Source of the DNA: CALGLS01 sp965222105
Lineage (GTDB): Bacteria > Bacteroidota > Bacteroidia > Chitinophagales > Saprospiraceae
Assembly (NCBI GenBank): GCA_965222105.1
Contig: CBDCTQ010000010.1
Span: forward strand, 62,001 to 126,000
Direction of reading: 5' to 3'
Length of the DNA: 64,000 nucleotides
The notes below the pieces were generated by a model. The model ran no database searches. It saw nothing but the letters and a program-made list of their open reading frames with translations, and had not been told where the DNA came from. Every line of letters starts with the position of its first letter. The stretch's first letter is position 1. Shown in pieces: positions 1 to 9,254 of this stretch. The position numbers and the translations under genes are program-made.

Positions 1-583
1 CCACCATGATGCCATTGCTGACCAAGACCCCAGCCGTACCAACGGCATATAATGCCCCCAACACAAAAGTGAGGAAAGCCACAAAAAGATTATTGGCCGT
101 GATGCCCAGCGACATGCCGAAGGCCCCTCGCTGCTTGTACACCGCCATGGGGTCGCCCGACTCAATGTTCTCTATCGTCATATCCACATAATCGTCGCCC
201 AGAATGATGCGCGGAAAATCGGGCTCCATCGCCGACGATAAGGCGCCAATGGCCAATGATAAGACAAATAATAAAAACGACAGCCGGAACGCAGGCCGCG
301 ACTCGTAGATCAATTGAGGCAACTCGTGCGTCCAAAAGCCATACAGCCGACTGACCCGGTTTTTTTTACTTTTGTAAATGCTATAGAATATCTGCTGAGC
401 CAGGTTGTTGAGGTATACCCGCACCGACCGGAAGGGGTAAAACGTACGGGAATAGGAAAGATCGTCGGTGATCTGGATAAAAAGATCATTCAATTTATCG
501 GGGTCTTTATCTTTTTGCTCCAAAATCTTCTCAAATTCCTTCCACTTTTCTTTATTTTGCTTGATGAAACTGGTTTCACGCAT
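1..583 (-). CDS. Stage II sporulation protein M family (SpoIIM/DUF95) membrane protein, 3' end cut off
   Basis: Read on the minus strand from ATG at 583, the frame stays open for 194 codons to the window edge, so the C-terminus is missing. The N-terminus begins MRETSFIKQNKEKWKEFE, the typical opening of Bacteroidota SpoIIM-family proteins. Hydrophobic segments are visible around residues 107-125 (RLSFLLFVLSLAIGAL) and from about residue 160 onward. SpoIIM (DUF95) proteins are polytopic inner-membrane proteins. In non-sporulating Bacteroidota their role is not established, but they are typically encoded beside RDD-family proteins, as here: the RDD gene starts divergently 62 bp away. Family assignment is firm; function is unknown. 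Confidence 0.88.
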   Translation of the reverse strand, partial: MRETSFIKQNKEKWKEFEKILEQKDKDPDKLNDLFIQITDDLSYSRTFYPFRSVRVYLNNLAQQIFYSIYKSKKNRVSRLYGFWTHELPQLIYESRPAFRLSFLLFVLSLAIGALSSAMEPDFPRIILGDDYVDMTIENIESGDPMAVYKQRGAFGMSLGITANNLFVAFLTFVLGALYAVGTAGVLVSNGIMV

Positions 584-645
584 AAAGAGTAAACGTTATA
601 GGTTGCTCGGTTGTTGAAAACCCTAAAGATACAAATAACCCGCAA

Positions 646-1392
646 ATGCGAACCATCGACATCACCACTACCCAAAACGTGACCATTGAGTACGAGTTGG
701 CATCGTTGAAAGAACGGGGATCGGCTTTCCTGATCGACCTGTTGATCGTGATGGCTGGTTACATCCTGTTGGTCTCGGCCCTGACGCTGGTGGGAGGGTC
801 GTCTGTTTTTGATTCGGGCATGTCGGTTTACCTCGTTTCATTTCTGGCGCCCACGGGATTGTTTTTGGTGTACCAACTGGTTTCGGAAGTAGTTGCCGAT
901 GGGCAGTCTTTCGGAAAAAAATCGATGGGCATCAAAGTAGTACGGCTCGACGGGCAGGAGCCCAGCCTGATAGACTACTTACTTCGGATGGTGTTTTTGA
1001 TCGTCGATTACGTGTTGTCGATGGGCATCGTGGCGGCGTTGCTCATCAGCTCGACCAACAACAGCCAGCGCCTGGGCGATATGACGGCCAACACCACCGT
1101 GATACAGGTGCGGTTCGACTTTCGGTTTCGGCTCGAAGACATCCTGAAGATCAACTCATTGGATGACTACGAACCTTCCTTCCCCGAAGTGCGCCGCCTC
1201 AGCGAACAGGATATGCTTTTGGTGAAAACCATCATAACGCGCTATCAGAAGTACAGAAACGACGCCCATAGAGAAGTGATCGACGAGTTGACCGACCGGC
1301 TTTGCAACTTGCTCCAGATCACTGAAAAACCAGCAAATAAGGTGGGATTTTTGCAAACGCTGATACGCGATTACATCGTATTGACGAGATAG
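646..1392 (+). CDS. RDD family membrane protein
   Basis: A 248-residue protein with the RDD domain in its first two thirds: the conserved Arg and Asp of the first helix are seen in ERGSAFLIDLLIV and the later Asp in LIVDYVLS. Three membrane segments lie at about residues 28-52, 62-86 and 112-135, followed by a soluble charged tail of about 100 residues. RDD proteins are small inner-membrane proteins proposed to act in transport or as membrane partners; the substrate cannot be told from sequence. It is divergent from the SpoIIM-family gene, a pairing frequent in Bacteroidota, and 23 bp upstream of rlmD, so it may be the first gene of that transcript. Confidence 0.88.
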   Translation: MRTIDITTTQNVTIEYELASLKERGSAFLIDLLIVMAGYILLVSALTLVGGSSVFDSGMSVYLVSFLAPTGLFLVYQLVSEVVADGQSFGKKSMGIKVVRLDGQEPSLIDYLLRMVFLIVDYVLSMGIVAALLISSTNNSQRLGDMTANTTVIQVRFDFRFRLEDILKINSLDDYEPSFPEVRRLSEQDMLLVKTIITRYQKYRNDAHREVIDELTDRLCNLLQITEKPANKVGFLQTLIRDYIVLTR

Positions 1393-1415
1393 TTGTGCAG
1401 AACATTTAATTTTAT

Positions 1416-2867
1416 ATGTCGAGAAGAAAAAGAAAAAAAAGATTGGTACCCCAGGTAAGCCTCACCGGCATTTCCGATAAGGGAGAAGCGGTAGGGCGCA
1501 ACAAGGAGGGTGAGGTGTTCTTTGTTGAACGTGCTGTGCCGGGCGATGTGGTAGACGTACTTGTATTGAACAAGAAAAAAGGCGTGTCGCAGGGCATCCC
1601 AACGGTTTACCACGAATATTCGACCGACCGGGTAGAACCGTTTTGCGGTCACTTCAGCGTGTGCGGAGGTTGCAAATGGCAACATTTGACTTACAAGGGC
1701 CAATTGGAACACAAAGAACACCTCGTCCGGAATGTACTCAAGCGTATTGCCAAGGTGGAGCCGGTGCAGTTTCTTCCCATTCTCGGTGCCCCGGAAACAC
1801 AATACTATCGAAATAAATTGCAGTTCACCTTTTCCAATAAAAAATGGCTGACCAATGAGGAGTTGGCCAGCGATATGTCGAACCTCGAAGATGTATTGGG
1901 CTATCACAAAGCCGGTGCTTTCGACAAAATAATCGACATCGACCATTGTTATTTGCAAGGCGGCTTGTCGAACGAACTGCGCACCCAGGCCAAAGCCATT
2001 GCCCGGGAGCAGGGGTTGTCGTTTTACGATGTGCGTTACCATACAGGATTTATGCGCAACATCACCATCCGGACCAGCCAAAAGGGAGAGACGATGCTGA
2101 TCGTCGTTTTCGGTGAACCCGAAATGGAAAAGATAACAAACTACCTGGATGCCCTGCTGGAGCGGTTTCCACAACTTACATCGATCTATTATTGCATCAA
2201 CACCAAGGTCAACGATTACATCATGGACCTCGACCACCTGCTCTATGCGGGCAAGCCCTATATCGTAGAAAACCTCGGCGAGATCAACTTCCGCATCGGC
2301 CCTAAGTCGTTTTTTCAAACCAACTCCGGGCAGGCCGTACAACTGTTCGACGTGGTAAAAGACTTTGCCGGCCTTAGCGGCCAAGAAAATGTTTACGACC
2401 TTTACACCGGCATTGGCAGCATCGCTTTGTACATCGCCTCCGAATGCAGGCAGGTGGTGGGCATCGAAGAAGTGGAAGATGCCATCAAAGATGCCCACAT
2501 CAATCGGGAAAGAAACGGGATCGACAACGCTATTTTTTACGTCGGCAACGTAAAAGACATTTTATCCGATGACTTTGCCAACCAACATGGCCGCCCGGAC
2601 GTTGTCATAACAGATCCGCCCCGGGCCGGTATGCATCTTAGGGTGGTGAAAACGTTGTTACAACTGGAGGCTCCCAAAATTGTGTATGTGAGCTGCAACC
2701 CCGCCACCCAGGCCCGCGACCTGAGTTGGCTCAAACAAAAATACGCAGTAGCTAAAGTGCAGCCGGTGGATATGTTCCCCCATACCCACCACATCGAAAA
2801 TGTCGTTCTGTTGACCCTGCTGCCGGAAGACGAATGGAACAAAGAGCAAAATGATGATGGAGCCTGA
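1416..2867 (+). CDS. rlmD: 23S rRNA (uracil-C5)-methyltransferase RlmD/RumA family
   Basis: A 483-residue SAM-dependent RNA methyltransferase that makes 5-methyluridine in 23S rRNA. An N-terminal TRAM-like RNA-binding segment (about residues 8-70) precedes the iron-sulfur ligands Cys77, Cys83 and Cys86 (CGHFSVCGGC) and a fourth Cys in the motif DIDHCYL. The Rossmann methyltransferase core follows, with DPPRAG and the catalytic-cysteine motif YVSCNPAT near the C-terminus. Length and motif order fit RlmD; RlmC/TrmA-type relatives have the same fold, so the exact target uridine is inferred. The next gene overlaps its end by 17 bp, suggesting translational coupling. Confidence 0.9.
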   Translation: MSRRKRKKRLVPQVSLTGISDKGEAVGRNKEGEVFFVERAVPGDVVDVLVLNKKKGVSQGIPTVYHEYSTDRVEPFCGHFSVCGGCKWQHLTYKGQLEHKEHLVRNVLKRIAKVEPVQFLPILGAPETQYYRNKLQFTFSNKKWLTNEELASDMSNLEDVLGYHKAGAFDKIIDIDHCYLQGGLSNELRTQAKAIAREQGLSFYDVRYHTGFMRNITIRTSQKGETMLIVVFGEPEMEKITNYLDALLERFPQLTSIYYCINTKVNDYIMDLDHLLYAGKPYIVENLGEINFRIGPKSFFQTNSGQAVQLFDVVKDFAGLSGQENVYDLYTGIGSIALYIASECRQVVGIEEVEDAIKDAHINRERNGIDNAIFYVGNVKDILSDDFANQHGRPDVVITDPPRAGMHLRVVKTLLQLEAPKIVYVSCNPATQARDLSWLKQKYAVAKVQPVDMFPHTHHIENVVLLTLLPEDEWNKEQNDDGA

Positions 2868-3210
2868 ACAACAATACCTCCAACTGGAAGAAGACCTCCG
2901 GCCCTACCTCAAAATGTTGGGGCAGGCCAGCGATACCATCGTCGAACAGGAGGTGTCGTCGTATCCGGTATTTGTGATTCACCACGACGAGTTGGAGCTG
3001 GGCATTTCCCTTGTGGAAAATAAGGAGGAGGAGCTCCCCGGCTGGGCCATTAGGGCCACCACGCTGGAGGAGTTGGTGGCCCGGCAGGTGGTTCAAAATG
3101 ATAAAATTTCCGATTTTAAATCCGTGTATAAACCTCCAAACGAATATATCTGTCTTTTTGTAATCCAAAAAAGTGGCGCAACATTTGTATTTTTACCCCG
3201 AAAGCTATAA
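2851..3210 (+). CDS. Small conserved-looking hypothetical protein overlapping rlmD
   Basis: A 119-residue soluble acidic protein without signal peptide or membrane segment. Three consecutive ATG codons (2851, 2854, 2857) could each be the start; all lie inside the end of rlmD. I do not recognise a named domain. Its middle (about residues 40-85) mixes beta and helix-prone segments rich in Glu and Val and contains the phrase HHDELELGISLVENKEEELP. Close overlap with the rRNA methyltransferase suggests co-translation, but a functional link is only inference. Confidence 0.72.
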   Translation: MMMEPEQQYLQLEEDLRPYLKMLGQASDTIVEQEVSSYPVFVIHHDELELGISLVENKEEELPGWAIRATTLEELVARQVVQNDKISDFKSVYKPPNEYICLFVIQKSGATFVFLPRKL

Positions 3211-3332
3211 GAATGGCGGCAACCGCCGCTCCCCTCTGCAATTAGGCCAAAGTAAAATTACTGCAGCACTCGCCACAACGGGAATCAACCCTTTCTGATA
3301 CCTCGCTATCAAAAAGGCCGTTCTCAACCTAT

Positions 3333-3528
3333 TAGACATAATGAACAAAAATTTTGTATGCAGCCTGAATGCCCTTTTTTGCCTACCCTGCGTCACATCC
3401 CTGTCTGGCCGCCAGGCGAGGCTCGCCTTCGTAGCTAGGGCTACGAGGCTCCGGGTGTTCCTTGGTTAGATCCCGAAAGCATTCGGGACTCTTCAGTTGC
3501 TATACAAAAAATCCATTCATAATGTCTA
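3333..3528. repeat. Palindromic dispersed repeat A, copy 1
   Basis: The ends are imperfect inverted repeats of about 37 bp: the left begins TAGACATAATGAAC and the right ends TTCATAATGTCTA, with matching inner parts TTTTGTATGCAGCCTGAA and TTCAGTTGCTATACAAAA. The interior holds smaller hairpins: a 22-bp P-type palindrome at 3400-3421, a CGTAGC/GCTACG hairpin and CCCGAA/TTCGGG. Further copies lie at 48257-48422 and 50837-51228. No coding capacity is seen, so it resembles a MITE or REP-like element. It lies between the gene ending at 3210 and the histidine kinase. Confidence 0.85.
3400..3421. repeat. Micro-palindrome P inside repeat A copy 1
   Basis: A 22-bp GC-rich palindrome (CCTGTCTGGC, two bases, CCAGGCGAGG). 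Repeat A copy 2 at 48.3 kb is unoccupied at this site: CACATC joins CTCGCC directly there, whereas here the 22 bp separate the same two hexamers. This is a direct filled-versus-empty comparison. Confidence 0.8.
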
Positions 3529-3577
3529 TTGATTTTTTCGAAAATCATTGATCTCCCCCCAAGCAAATAATATACCC

Positions 3578-5944
3578 ATGAATAGTACACCCGTTAATAC
3601 AAAAGGTCGGATAAGTTCGGTAAATATGGAATTTGATGATATGTCGAACACTAAAACATACAACAAAATTCTACTTATCGAAGACAATCCCGGCGATGCC
3701 CGGCTGGTAGAAATATTGTTGGAAGAATCGGACCTGGACAACTGCCAGATAGACAACAGAACGACCCTTGCCGCCGGCCTGGAGGCCTTGAAGGAGTCGG
3801 ATGGCTATACCGCCGTTCTGCTCGACCTTACCCTGCCCGATAGCAGGGGCTTTGAAACCCTGGAACTCCTTCTGGGGCAATTTCCAAATAACAATGTAAT
3901 CGTACTCACCGGCTTGAACGATAAAAGCCTGGGCATAAAAGCAGTGCAGGCTGGGGCACAGGATTTTTTGGTCAAAGGTGCTTTCGATGCGGAATCCCTG
4001 TCGAAGTCGCTGCGATTTTCCATTGAGCGCAACCAGGTGTTAAAGCGACTGGAAGAAACCCAGCGCATCGCCAAAATCGGCAACTGGCAATACAATTATG
4101 ACACGGCTCTGTTTTCGGCTTCCAATGAGTTGTACCGCATCTTCGGCATCAATGAAAGCAAGTCCATTATCAGTCAGGCTGAACTGACTCAGGCACATTC
4201 GCCTCTTCGCATTTTCGATGAAATACACCTCGAAGCTGCTCATTACAAAGGATTGAAAAAGGATATTCAATTTGAGTTGGCCAATGGTGAAAAGCACCAT
4301 GCCTTTGTGCAGTGCAAGGTTTCCCGAAACGCGCAAAACCAGATGGTACTCAGCGGCATCATTCAGGACATTACCGAACGCAAACTCACCGAACAGGCAA
4401 TGGCCAAAAGTCAGGCTCGCTACCAGGAAATTTTTAGTCGCTCCAAAGATGCGATCTACATTTGCGACTTCGATGGCAAAATGGTCGATTTCAATGAAGC
4501 GACCACTGCCATTTTCGGATATACCGCTGCCGAACTCAAAGACATGTACATCCACAGTCTTTTTCAACCCGCTGCCCGCAAGATCACTTTCCTCGATTTG
4601 CTCCAGGCAAATGATGCCGTGCAGGATTTTGAGATCGAGATCAAACAAAAATCAGGCGACTACAAATCCTGTCTGCTCACTGCCAACAAACTCGACCGGG
4701 AGGGCTTTCAAGGGTACAACTGCATCATACGAGACATCACCGAGCGCAAACAAACAGAAGCTCTCATCAAAGCCCGCGACCTGGCCCAGCAATCAGCTCA
4801 GATGAAAGAGCAGTTTATCGCCAGCATCAGCCACGAAATGCGCACCCCCATGAACGCCGTGCTGGGCATGAGCAACCTGCTGATTAAAACCCGGCTCGAC
4901 GACGAACAATTCAATTACATAAGCTCCATCAAACAGTCTTCTGAAATATTGCTTGGCATCATCAACGATATTTTGGAAATATCCACCCTTCAAAATGGTA
5001 AAATTGCCTTCGAATACAAAGATTTCAACCTCTTCGAGCTGCTGCAAAATCTGTCGAACGTCATGCAGTACAAATTTACCGAAAAGGACCTCTACTTTAA
5101 GGTCGACGTAGAGGAGGGTATTCCCAAATACATCAAAGGAGATAAGCTACGCCTCAACCAGATCCTTTACAACCTGGTGGGCAACGGCGTCAAATTTACC
5201 GATGAAGGACACGTAAAGCTCCGGGTGAGCAACCTCAATGAAAACGACAGCATCGTCCAGCTCAAATTTGAAGTGGAAGATTCCGGTATCGGCATCCCGC
5301 CTAACAAGCTGGGGGCCATCTTTGAAACCTTCACCCGCATCCGGCAAAAAGACCGCGTATACGAAGGCACCGGACTGGGATTGTCGATCACCAAAAACCT
5401 CATCGAACAGCAGGGAGGGAAAATAAATGTGTCGAGTGAACTGGGAGTCGGATCGGTTTTTTCCTTCGACCTCATCTTTGAAAAAGGAGAAGCACCCAGA
5501 GAAGAAGCCGAACCTCCGGCGCTGGAAACCCAGATACTGGAAGATACAGCCTTAAACCTCCTCCTGGTGGAAGACCACAAAATGAATCAGATCGTTGCCA
5601 CTAAAACACTGCAAAAACACTGGCCCGACATCAACATTACCATTGCTGATAATGGCCAGATCGCAGTTGACAAAGTCCGGGAAAATGATTATCATATCAT
5701 CCTGATGGACATTCAAATGCCCGTGATGGATGGCTACGAAGCTACCCAGCAAATACGTAATAATCTTCCGGCTCATAAAGCCTGCATTCCCATACTCGCT
5801 ATGACTGCCCATGCCCACATCTCCAAAGACGGAAAGTTCAAAGAATACGGCATGGACGACTTCGTACTCAAACCCTTCGAACCACAACAACTATTCAATA
5901 AAATCGCCAAATATGTACAACAACGAAACAACTCAAATGAATGA
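3578..5944 (+). CDS. Hybrid sensor histidine kinase: REC-PAS-PAS-HisKA-HATPase-REC
   Basis: A soluble hybrid kinase of about 788 residues with no membrane segment, hence cytoplasmic. Domains in order: receiver (about residues 30-145, phospho-acceptor Asp83 in LLDLTLPD), two PAS domains (about 170-275 and 285-405), HisKA with His419 in SISHEMRTPMNAVLGMSN, HATPase_c with NLVGNGVKFTDEG, DSGIGIP and GTGLGLSITKNL, and a C-terminal receiver with Asp711 in LMDIQMPVMDGYEA. I placed the start at ATG 3578; ATGs at 3626 or 3641, or TTG at 3548, are also possible. The HPt gene overlaps its stop codon, so the two probably form one phosphorelay. The stimulus is unknown. Confidence 0.9.
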   Translation: MNSTPVNTKGRISSVNMEFDDMSNTKTYNKILLIEDNPGDARLVEILLEESDLDNCQIDNRTTLAAGLEALKESDGYTAVLLDLTLPDSRGFETLELLLGQFPNNNVIVLTGLNDKSLGIKAVQAGAQDFLVKGAFDAESLSKSLRFSIERNQVLKRLEETQRIAKIGNWQYNYDTALFSASNELYRIFGINESKSIISQAELTQAHSPLRIFDEIHLEAAHYKGLKKDIQFELANGEKHHAFVQCKVSRNAQNQMVLSGIIQDITERKLTEQAMAKSQARYQEIFSRSKDAIYICDFDGKMVDFNEATTAIFGYTAAELKDMYIHSLFQPAARKITFLDLLQANDAVQDFEIEIKQKSGDYKSCLLTANKLDREGFQGYNCIIRDITERKQTEALIKARDLAQQSAQMKEQFIASISHEMRTPMNAVLGMSNLLIKTRLDDEQFNYISSIKQSSEILLGIINDILEISTLQNGKIAFEYKDFNLFELLQNLSNVMQYKFTEKDLYFKVDVEEGIPKYIKGDKLRLNQILYNLVGNGVKFTDEGHVKLRVSNLNENDSIVQLKFEVEDSGIGIPPNKLGAIFETFTRIRQKDRVYEGTGLGLSITKNLIEQQGGKINVSSELGVGSVFSFDLIFEKGEAPREEAEPPALETQILEDTALNLLLVEDHKMNQIVATKTLQKHWPDINITIADNGQIAVDKVRENDYHIILMDIQMPVMDGYEATQQIRNNLPAHKACIPILAMTAHAHISKDGKFKEYGMDDFVLKPFEPQQLFNKIAKYVQQRNNSNE

Positions 5945-6296
5945 CAATGACTATAAACACATCAACCTCGACTATCTCGACGTCATGTCGGATGGCGACG
6001 ACGATATGAAAAAAACCATGCTCGAAATGCTTTTGGTTGAAATACCCGAAGAACTCCAAAAAATGCGTGCCTCTACCGCCGCTGCCAACTGGACGGAGCT
6101 CAGTGCCATCAGTCACAAGATGAAATCTACCCTGGCATTTGTGGGCAACAAAGCCATGACCGAGGCCAACAAAGAGTTGGAGCTTATCGCTAAAAATGAA
6201 GAAAATACCCAGAAGGCACCAGCATTGGTGGAGGTATTGGAAACCTGTTTTGTCGACGTTGTCGGTGAGCTTCAACTAGCGTTGAATGTTTTATAA
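5937..6296 (+). CDS. Hpt domain phosphotransfer protein
   Basis: A 119-residue all-helical protein of HPt type. The phosphorylatable residue is His60 in AISHKMKSTLAFVG, matching the HPt consensus HxxKxxxxxxG. The ATG at 5937 overlaps the last 8 bp of the hybrid kinase gene, in a different frame, so the two are probably translationally coupled. The inferred relay is HisKA to C-terminal receiver to this HPt to an unlinked response regulator, since no DNA-binding regulator lies nearby. Alternatively, the kinase N-terminal receiver may be the final acceptor. Confidence 0.88.
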   Translation: MNDNDYKHINLDYLDVMSDGDDDMKKTMLEMLLVEIPEELQKMRASTAAANWTELSAISHKMKSTLAFVGNKAMTEANKELELIAKNEENTQKAPALVEVLETCFVDVVGELQLALNVL

Positions 6297-6390
6297 GTAT
6301 TGACATTTTTTCTATGTTTTTCGTTCTCTGATCGGTTCGCAAATATTGTCTCCGAATACCCCACCTTCGACAATCTCTCTTCCATTTTAT

Positions 6391-6536
6391 TAAGGCTCGC
6401 TCGAAATTTAAATTACCGATATCTTTGACAAAATTTGCAAATAAGCGATTGGTAATGAGCGCCTGCCTGCCGGTAGGCAGGTTTTGTAAATTTTTCAAAG
6501 ATCCAAAAGAGGGAATTTAATTTTTGAGCTTTACTA
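6391..6536. repeat. Hairpin repeat B, copy 1
   Basis: Starts TAAGGCTCGCTCGAAA and ends GAGCTTTACTAA. The two arms form a long imperfect hairpin: CTTTGACAAAATTTGCAAA on the left pairs with TTTGTAAATTTTTCAAAG on the right. The loop contains conserved AAGCGATTGGTAATGAGCG and a 20-bp P palindrome at 6462-6481. A promoter-like TATCTTTG lies in the left arm. It ends 85 bp before the T9SS gene at 6622. Other copies: 10693-10873, 38879-39006, 56960-57288. Confidence 0.85.
6462..6481. repeat. Micro-palindrome P inside repeat B copy 1
   Basis: CCTGCCTGCCGGTAGGCAGG sits between GAGCG and TTTTG. In repeat B copy 3 (38.9 kb) GAGCG joins TTTTG directly, so this site is occupied here and empty there, with a 20-bp difference. 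Confidence 0.85.
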
Positions 6537-6621
6537 AAATTGTCATATAAATGTGTAATTTAGGGGCGATGGCCGTTTAGGCCAATTATTTTTTAACTCC
6601 TTTACCTCTAAATTCTCTGGC

Positions 6622-8859
6622 ATGAAAATTTTAATCTGGATCACCCTCTTTTTTTTAACGGCAAACAGTGCTTTGACGCAAACGGCCGAAAAAGCTCCTC
6701 CAGGCGCGTACACCAGCCCTCCTTCCACCGGCACTTTTGCTGTTGATATGTGGGATGTCATCTTCGAATACGATGTGTCAACCATTACGGACCAAAATTC
6801 GCAAGCGGGTTGTGTTCATATCGGCACCGAATTCTGGACATCCGTCTGGAATAGCGATTTGATACTTCGATTCGATAACGATGGCAATTATATCGAAACG
6901 ACCAATTTAACCGATAGCAATGGCGACGTTATAACAGGTGTTAGAAGCATGAGCTGGGATGGCACCAACGTATGGGCCACTAACAATACGTTTACAATTT
7001 ATCAAATTGATGTATCTTCTATGTCAGCTGTCGGGTCGGTAAATGTTGTGGGATTTAGTGATAATGTCCGGTTTGCAACTTTCGATGCCAATGCTGATGG
7101 AGGCAATGGAGGCTTCTGGATTGGCAACTTCAATACCCCTGTTGCTCTTGTTGATTTAAGTGGCAACATCCTACAATCCATACCACAAACAACACATACT
7201 CTGGGCGGGATGTATGGTGCCGCCATCGATAATTCCAGCCCCGGAGGACCGTATTTGTGGGTTTTTCATCAGGCCGGAACCCCTTCCGATGCCATCATTA
7301 GCCAACTCCAACTCCCGGATGCCACTCCTACCGGTATCATCAGAGATGCCTCCGCCGACTTTCCTGGTGTCGTTGATCCACTGGCAGGCGGTATGTTCAT
7401 CATTGAAGACTGGGATGGCTCCGGACAACGCATCCTGGGTGGCATACTACAGAATTCTCCAGATTTTATGGTTGGTTACGAACTTGATTTCATGTTGGGT
7501 GAAATTATTGATGTTAGTCTCTCCGCCATTGTTGACATACCTAATTCGGAGTGCGACCTGAGTGCCCAGGAAAGCATCACGGTCAGTATTACAAATACAG
7601 GTGATACGATCGTAGATAACATTCAATTGGAAATTGAGGTCAATGGAACAGTAGTTACTACAGATACATATGCCGGTTCGCTAAACCCAGGTGAAGAAGG
7701 CAATCATATGTTTACCAATATCGATTTATCTACTCCCGGCGGTTACTTTATCACCATAAAAGCAATAGCAGATGGAGATATCAACAATTCAAATGATCAA
7801 CTAAACGTATTCCGGTCCAGCCGTACTTTTGGCTCCCCTCCCGTTATTGATGATTTTGATGCTTATACCGATGGCGACGTAGTGTTTACAAATTTATATA
7901 ATCCGGGATCCATGGATAATAGCGTTGCGCTTTTTCAGGCCAATTCCGGCGATACTCCTTCCGACAACACCGGCCCATTAGACGATGCCGACGGCGGCGG
8001 CAGTTATATATATATGGAGTCGTCGCCACTGGAAGCCGGGGGAGTGGGTGTTTTAATAACCGACTGCCTGGACTTAAGTGGATTCGAAATAGTCAGATTG
8101 GGTTTTTCTTATCATATGTTCGGCAATGGCATTGGCTCTTTGGAAGTCGATGCTGTTACGGATAATAGTTCAACAAATTTGCTGACACTCATCGGAGAGC
8201 AGCAAACCAGTAATGCAGCAAGCTGGGAACCTGTTTTCATTGATCTAACCCAATTTGTAGATGTTGAAGATATACAAATTTTATTCAGGGGAACCGTTGG
8301 CACTGGTGGACTTCCTTTCAACTCTGATATTGCCCTCGACAACATCTCTATTGTCGGATGCACTGGTTTTTCTGATGGCTTAAGCGGAATGGTGACAGAT
8401 GCCAACGACAACAATGGGGCCATCGACCTCTCCGTTAGTGGTGGTGTGTCACCTTACAGCTATGAGTGGAGCAATGGGGCTACAACCGAAGATATTACTG
8501 ACCTTGCTCCTGAGATGTATTCTGTGACTGTTACAGATGATCTCGGTTGTACCGGTGAAATTAGTTTTGAAATCTTAAATACAAGCATCGAAAACGTCAA
8601 CGGCTTAGAGGCGTTTTCCATCCAACCCAACCTTACGAAAGGACCTGTGAACATTATACTGGATATGGAAACTGCTTCCACCGTTTCTCTCCAGGTGTTG
8701 GATGCTACAGGCAGGGAAATTGAAAAAATTCCTGCCGGTACCGCGACCACCCAACATCGTTTTGAACTGGACTTGAGCGAAAATGCAAACGGAATGTACT
8801 TTGTCCAACTGCTGATCGATCAACAGGTGCTTACGCAAAAAATCATATTAGCAAAGTGA
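6622..8859 (+). CDS. Secreted T9SS type A sorting domain protein
   Basis: A 745-residue secreted protein. An N-terminal signal peptide (KILIWITLFFLTANSALT) is followed by a region of about 270 residues that looks like a beta-propeller or beta-rich sensor (WDGTNVWATNN, FWIGNF, YLWVFHQAG). A CARDB/Ig-like domain (about 295-395, SITNTGDTIVDNI) and a jelly-roll-like region (about 400-580) come next. A SprB-type Ig repeat (GGVSPYSYEWSNGATTEDI) and a C-terminal type A sorting domain ending QKIILAK complete it. It is predicted to be exported through T9SS and surface-anchored or released. The ligand or substrate is not identifiable. Confidence 0.85.
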   Translation: MKILIWITLFFLTANSALTQTAEKAPPGAYTSPPSTGTFAVDMWDVIFEYDVSTITDQNSQAGCVHIGTEFWTSVWNSDLILRFDNDGNYIETTNLTDSNGDVITGVRSMSWDGTNVWATNNTFTIYQIDVSSMSAVGSVNVVGFSDNVRFATFDANADGGNGGFWIGNFNTPVALVDLSGNILQSIPQTTHTLGGMYGAAIDNSSPGGPYLWVFHQAGTPSDAIISQLQLPDATPTGIIRDASADFPGVVDPLAGGMFIIEDWDGSGQRILGGILQNSPDFMVGYELDFMLGEIIDVSLSAIVDIPNSECDLSAQESITVSITNTGDTIVDNIQLEIEVNGTVVTTDTYAGSLNPGEEGNHMFTNIDLSTPGGYFITIKAIADGDINNSNDQLNVFRSSRTFGSPPVIDDFDAYTDGDVVFTNLYNPGSMDNSVALFQANSGDTPSDNTGPLDDADGGGSYIYMESSPLEAGGVGVLITDCLDLSGFEIVRLGFSYHMFGNGIGSLEVDAVTDNSSTNLLTLIGEQQTSNAASWEPVFIDLTQFVDVEDIQILFRGTVGTGGLPFNSDIALDNISIVGCTGFSDGLSGMVTDANDNNGAIDLSVSGGVSPYSYEWSNGATTEDITDLAPEMYSVTVTDDLGCTGEISFEILNTSIENVNGLEAFSIQPNLTKGPVNIILDMETASTVSLQVLDATGREIEKIPAGTATTQHRFELDLSENANGMYFVQLLIDQQVLTQKIILAK

Positions 8860-9254
8860 CGAAAATTCGTCAACTTTTACGACAATACGGATCGCTTACC
8901 GCCAAAGGCCTGGCTTTCCCCACAGAATCTGTGTTAGGAAGGAAGTCCAACAACCTATGGTCTACGCGATCTTTTTGGGATAACGTATAGTACTCCAAGG
9001 TTAAATTTGTGAAAACTACCTGTCTACCGACAGGTAGAAATTTACATGCATTTGGGGCCTGTCTACCGGCCAGGCAGGTTTTATTTGTCCGAAGGACAAA
9101 TAACTATGTGTCCTATTGTGCCTATGTGTTTCAGAAAAATCATCTTTAGGTGATTAAAAATGCACAAATCTTGGCTTGTTGTACTATAACTTGAATTACC
9201 TTCGCTCGTTGAATTGATAGCGTTGTGCAAATGGATTTTAGCAAATCATAAACT
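8860..9254. other. Gene-free spacer with two P palindromes
   Basis: No credible coding frame. Two P-type palindromes are present: CTACCTGTC/GACAGGTAG (9016-9037, perfect 9-bp arms) and one around 9058-9078 (CCTGTCTACCGG...CAGG). A short direct repeat of CTATGTG lies near 9104-9128. No convincing terminator for the upstream T9SS gene was found. Confidence 0.6.
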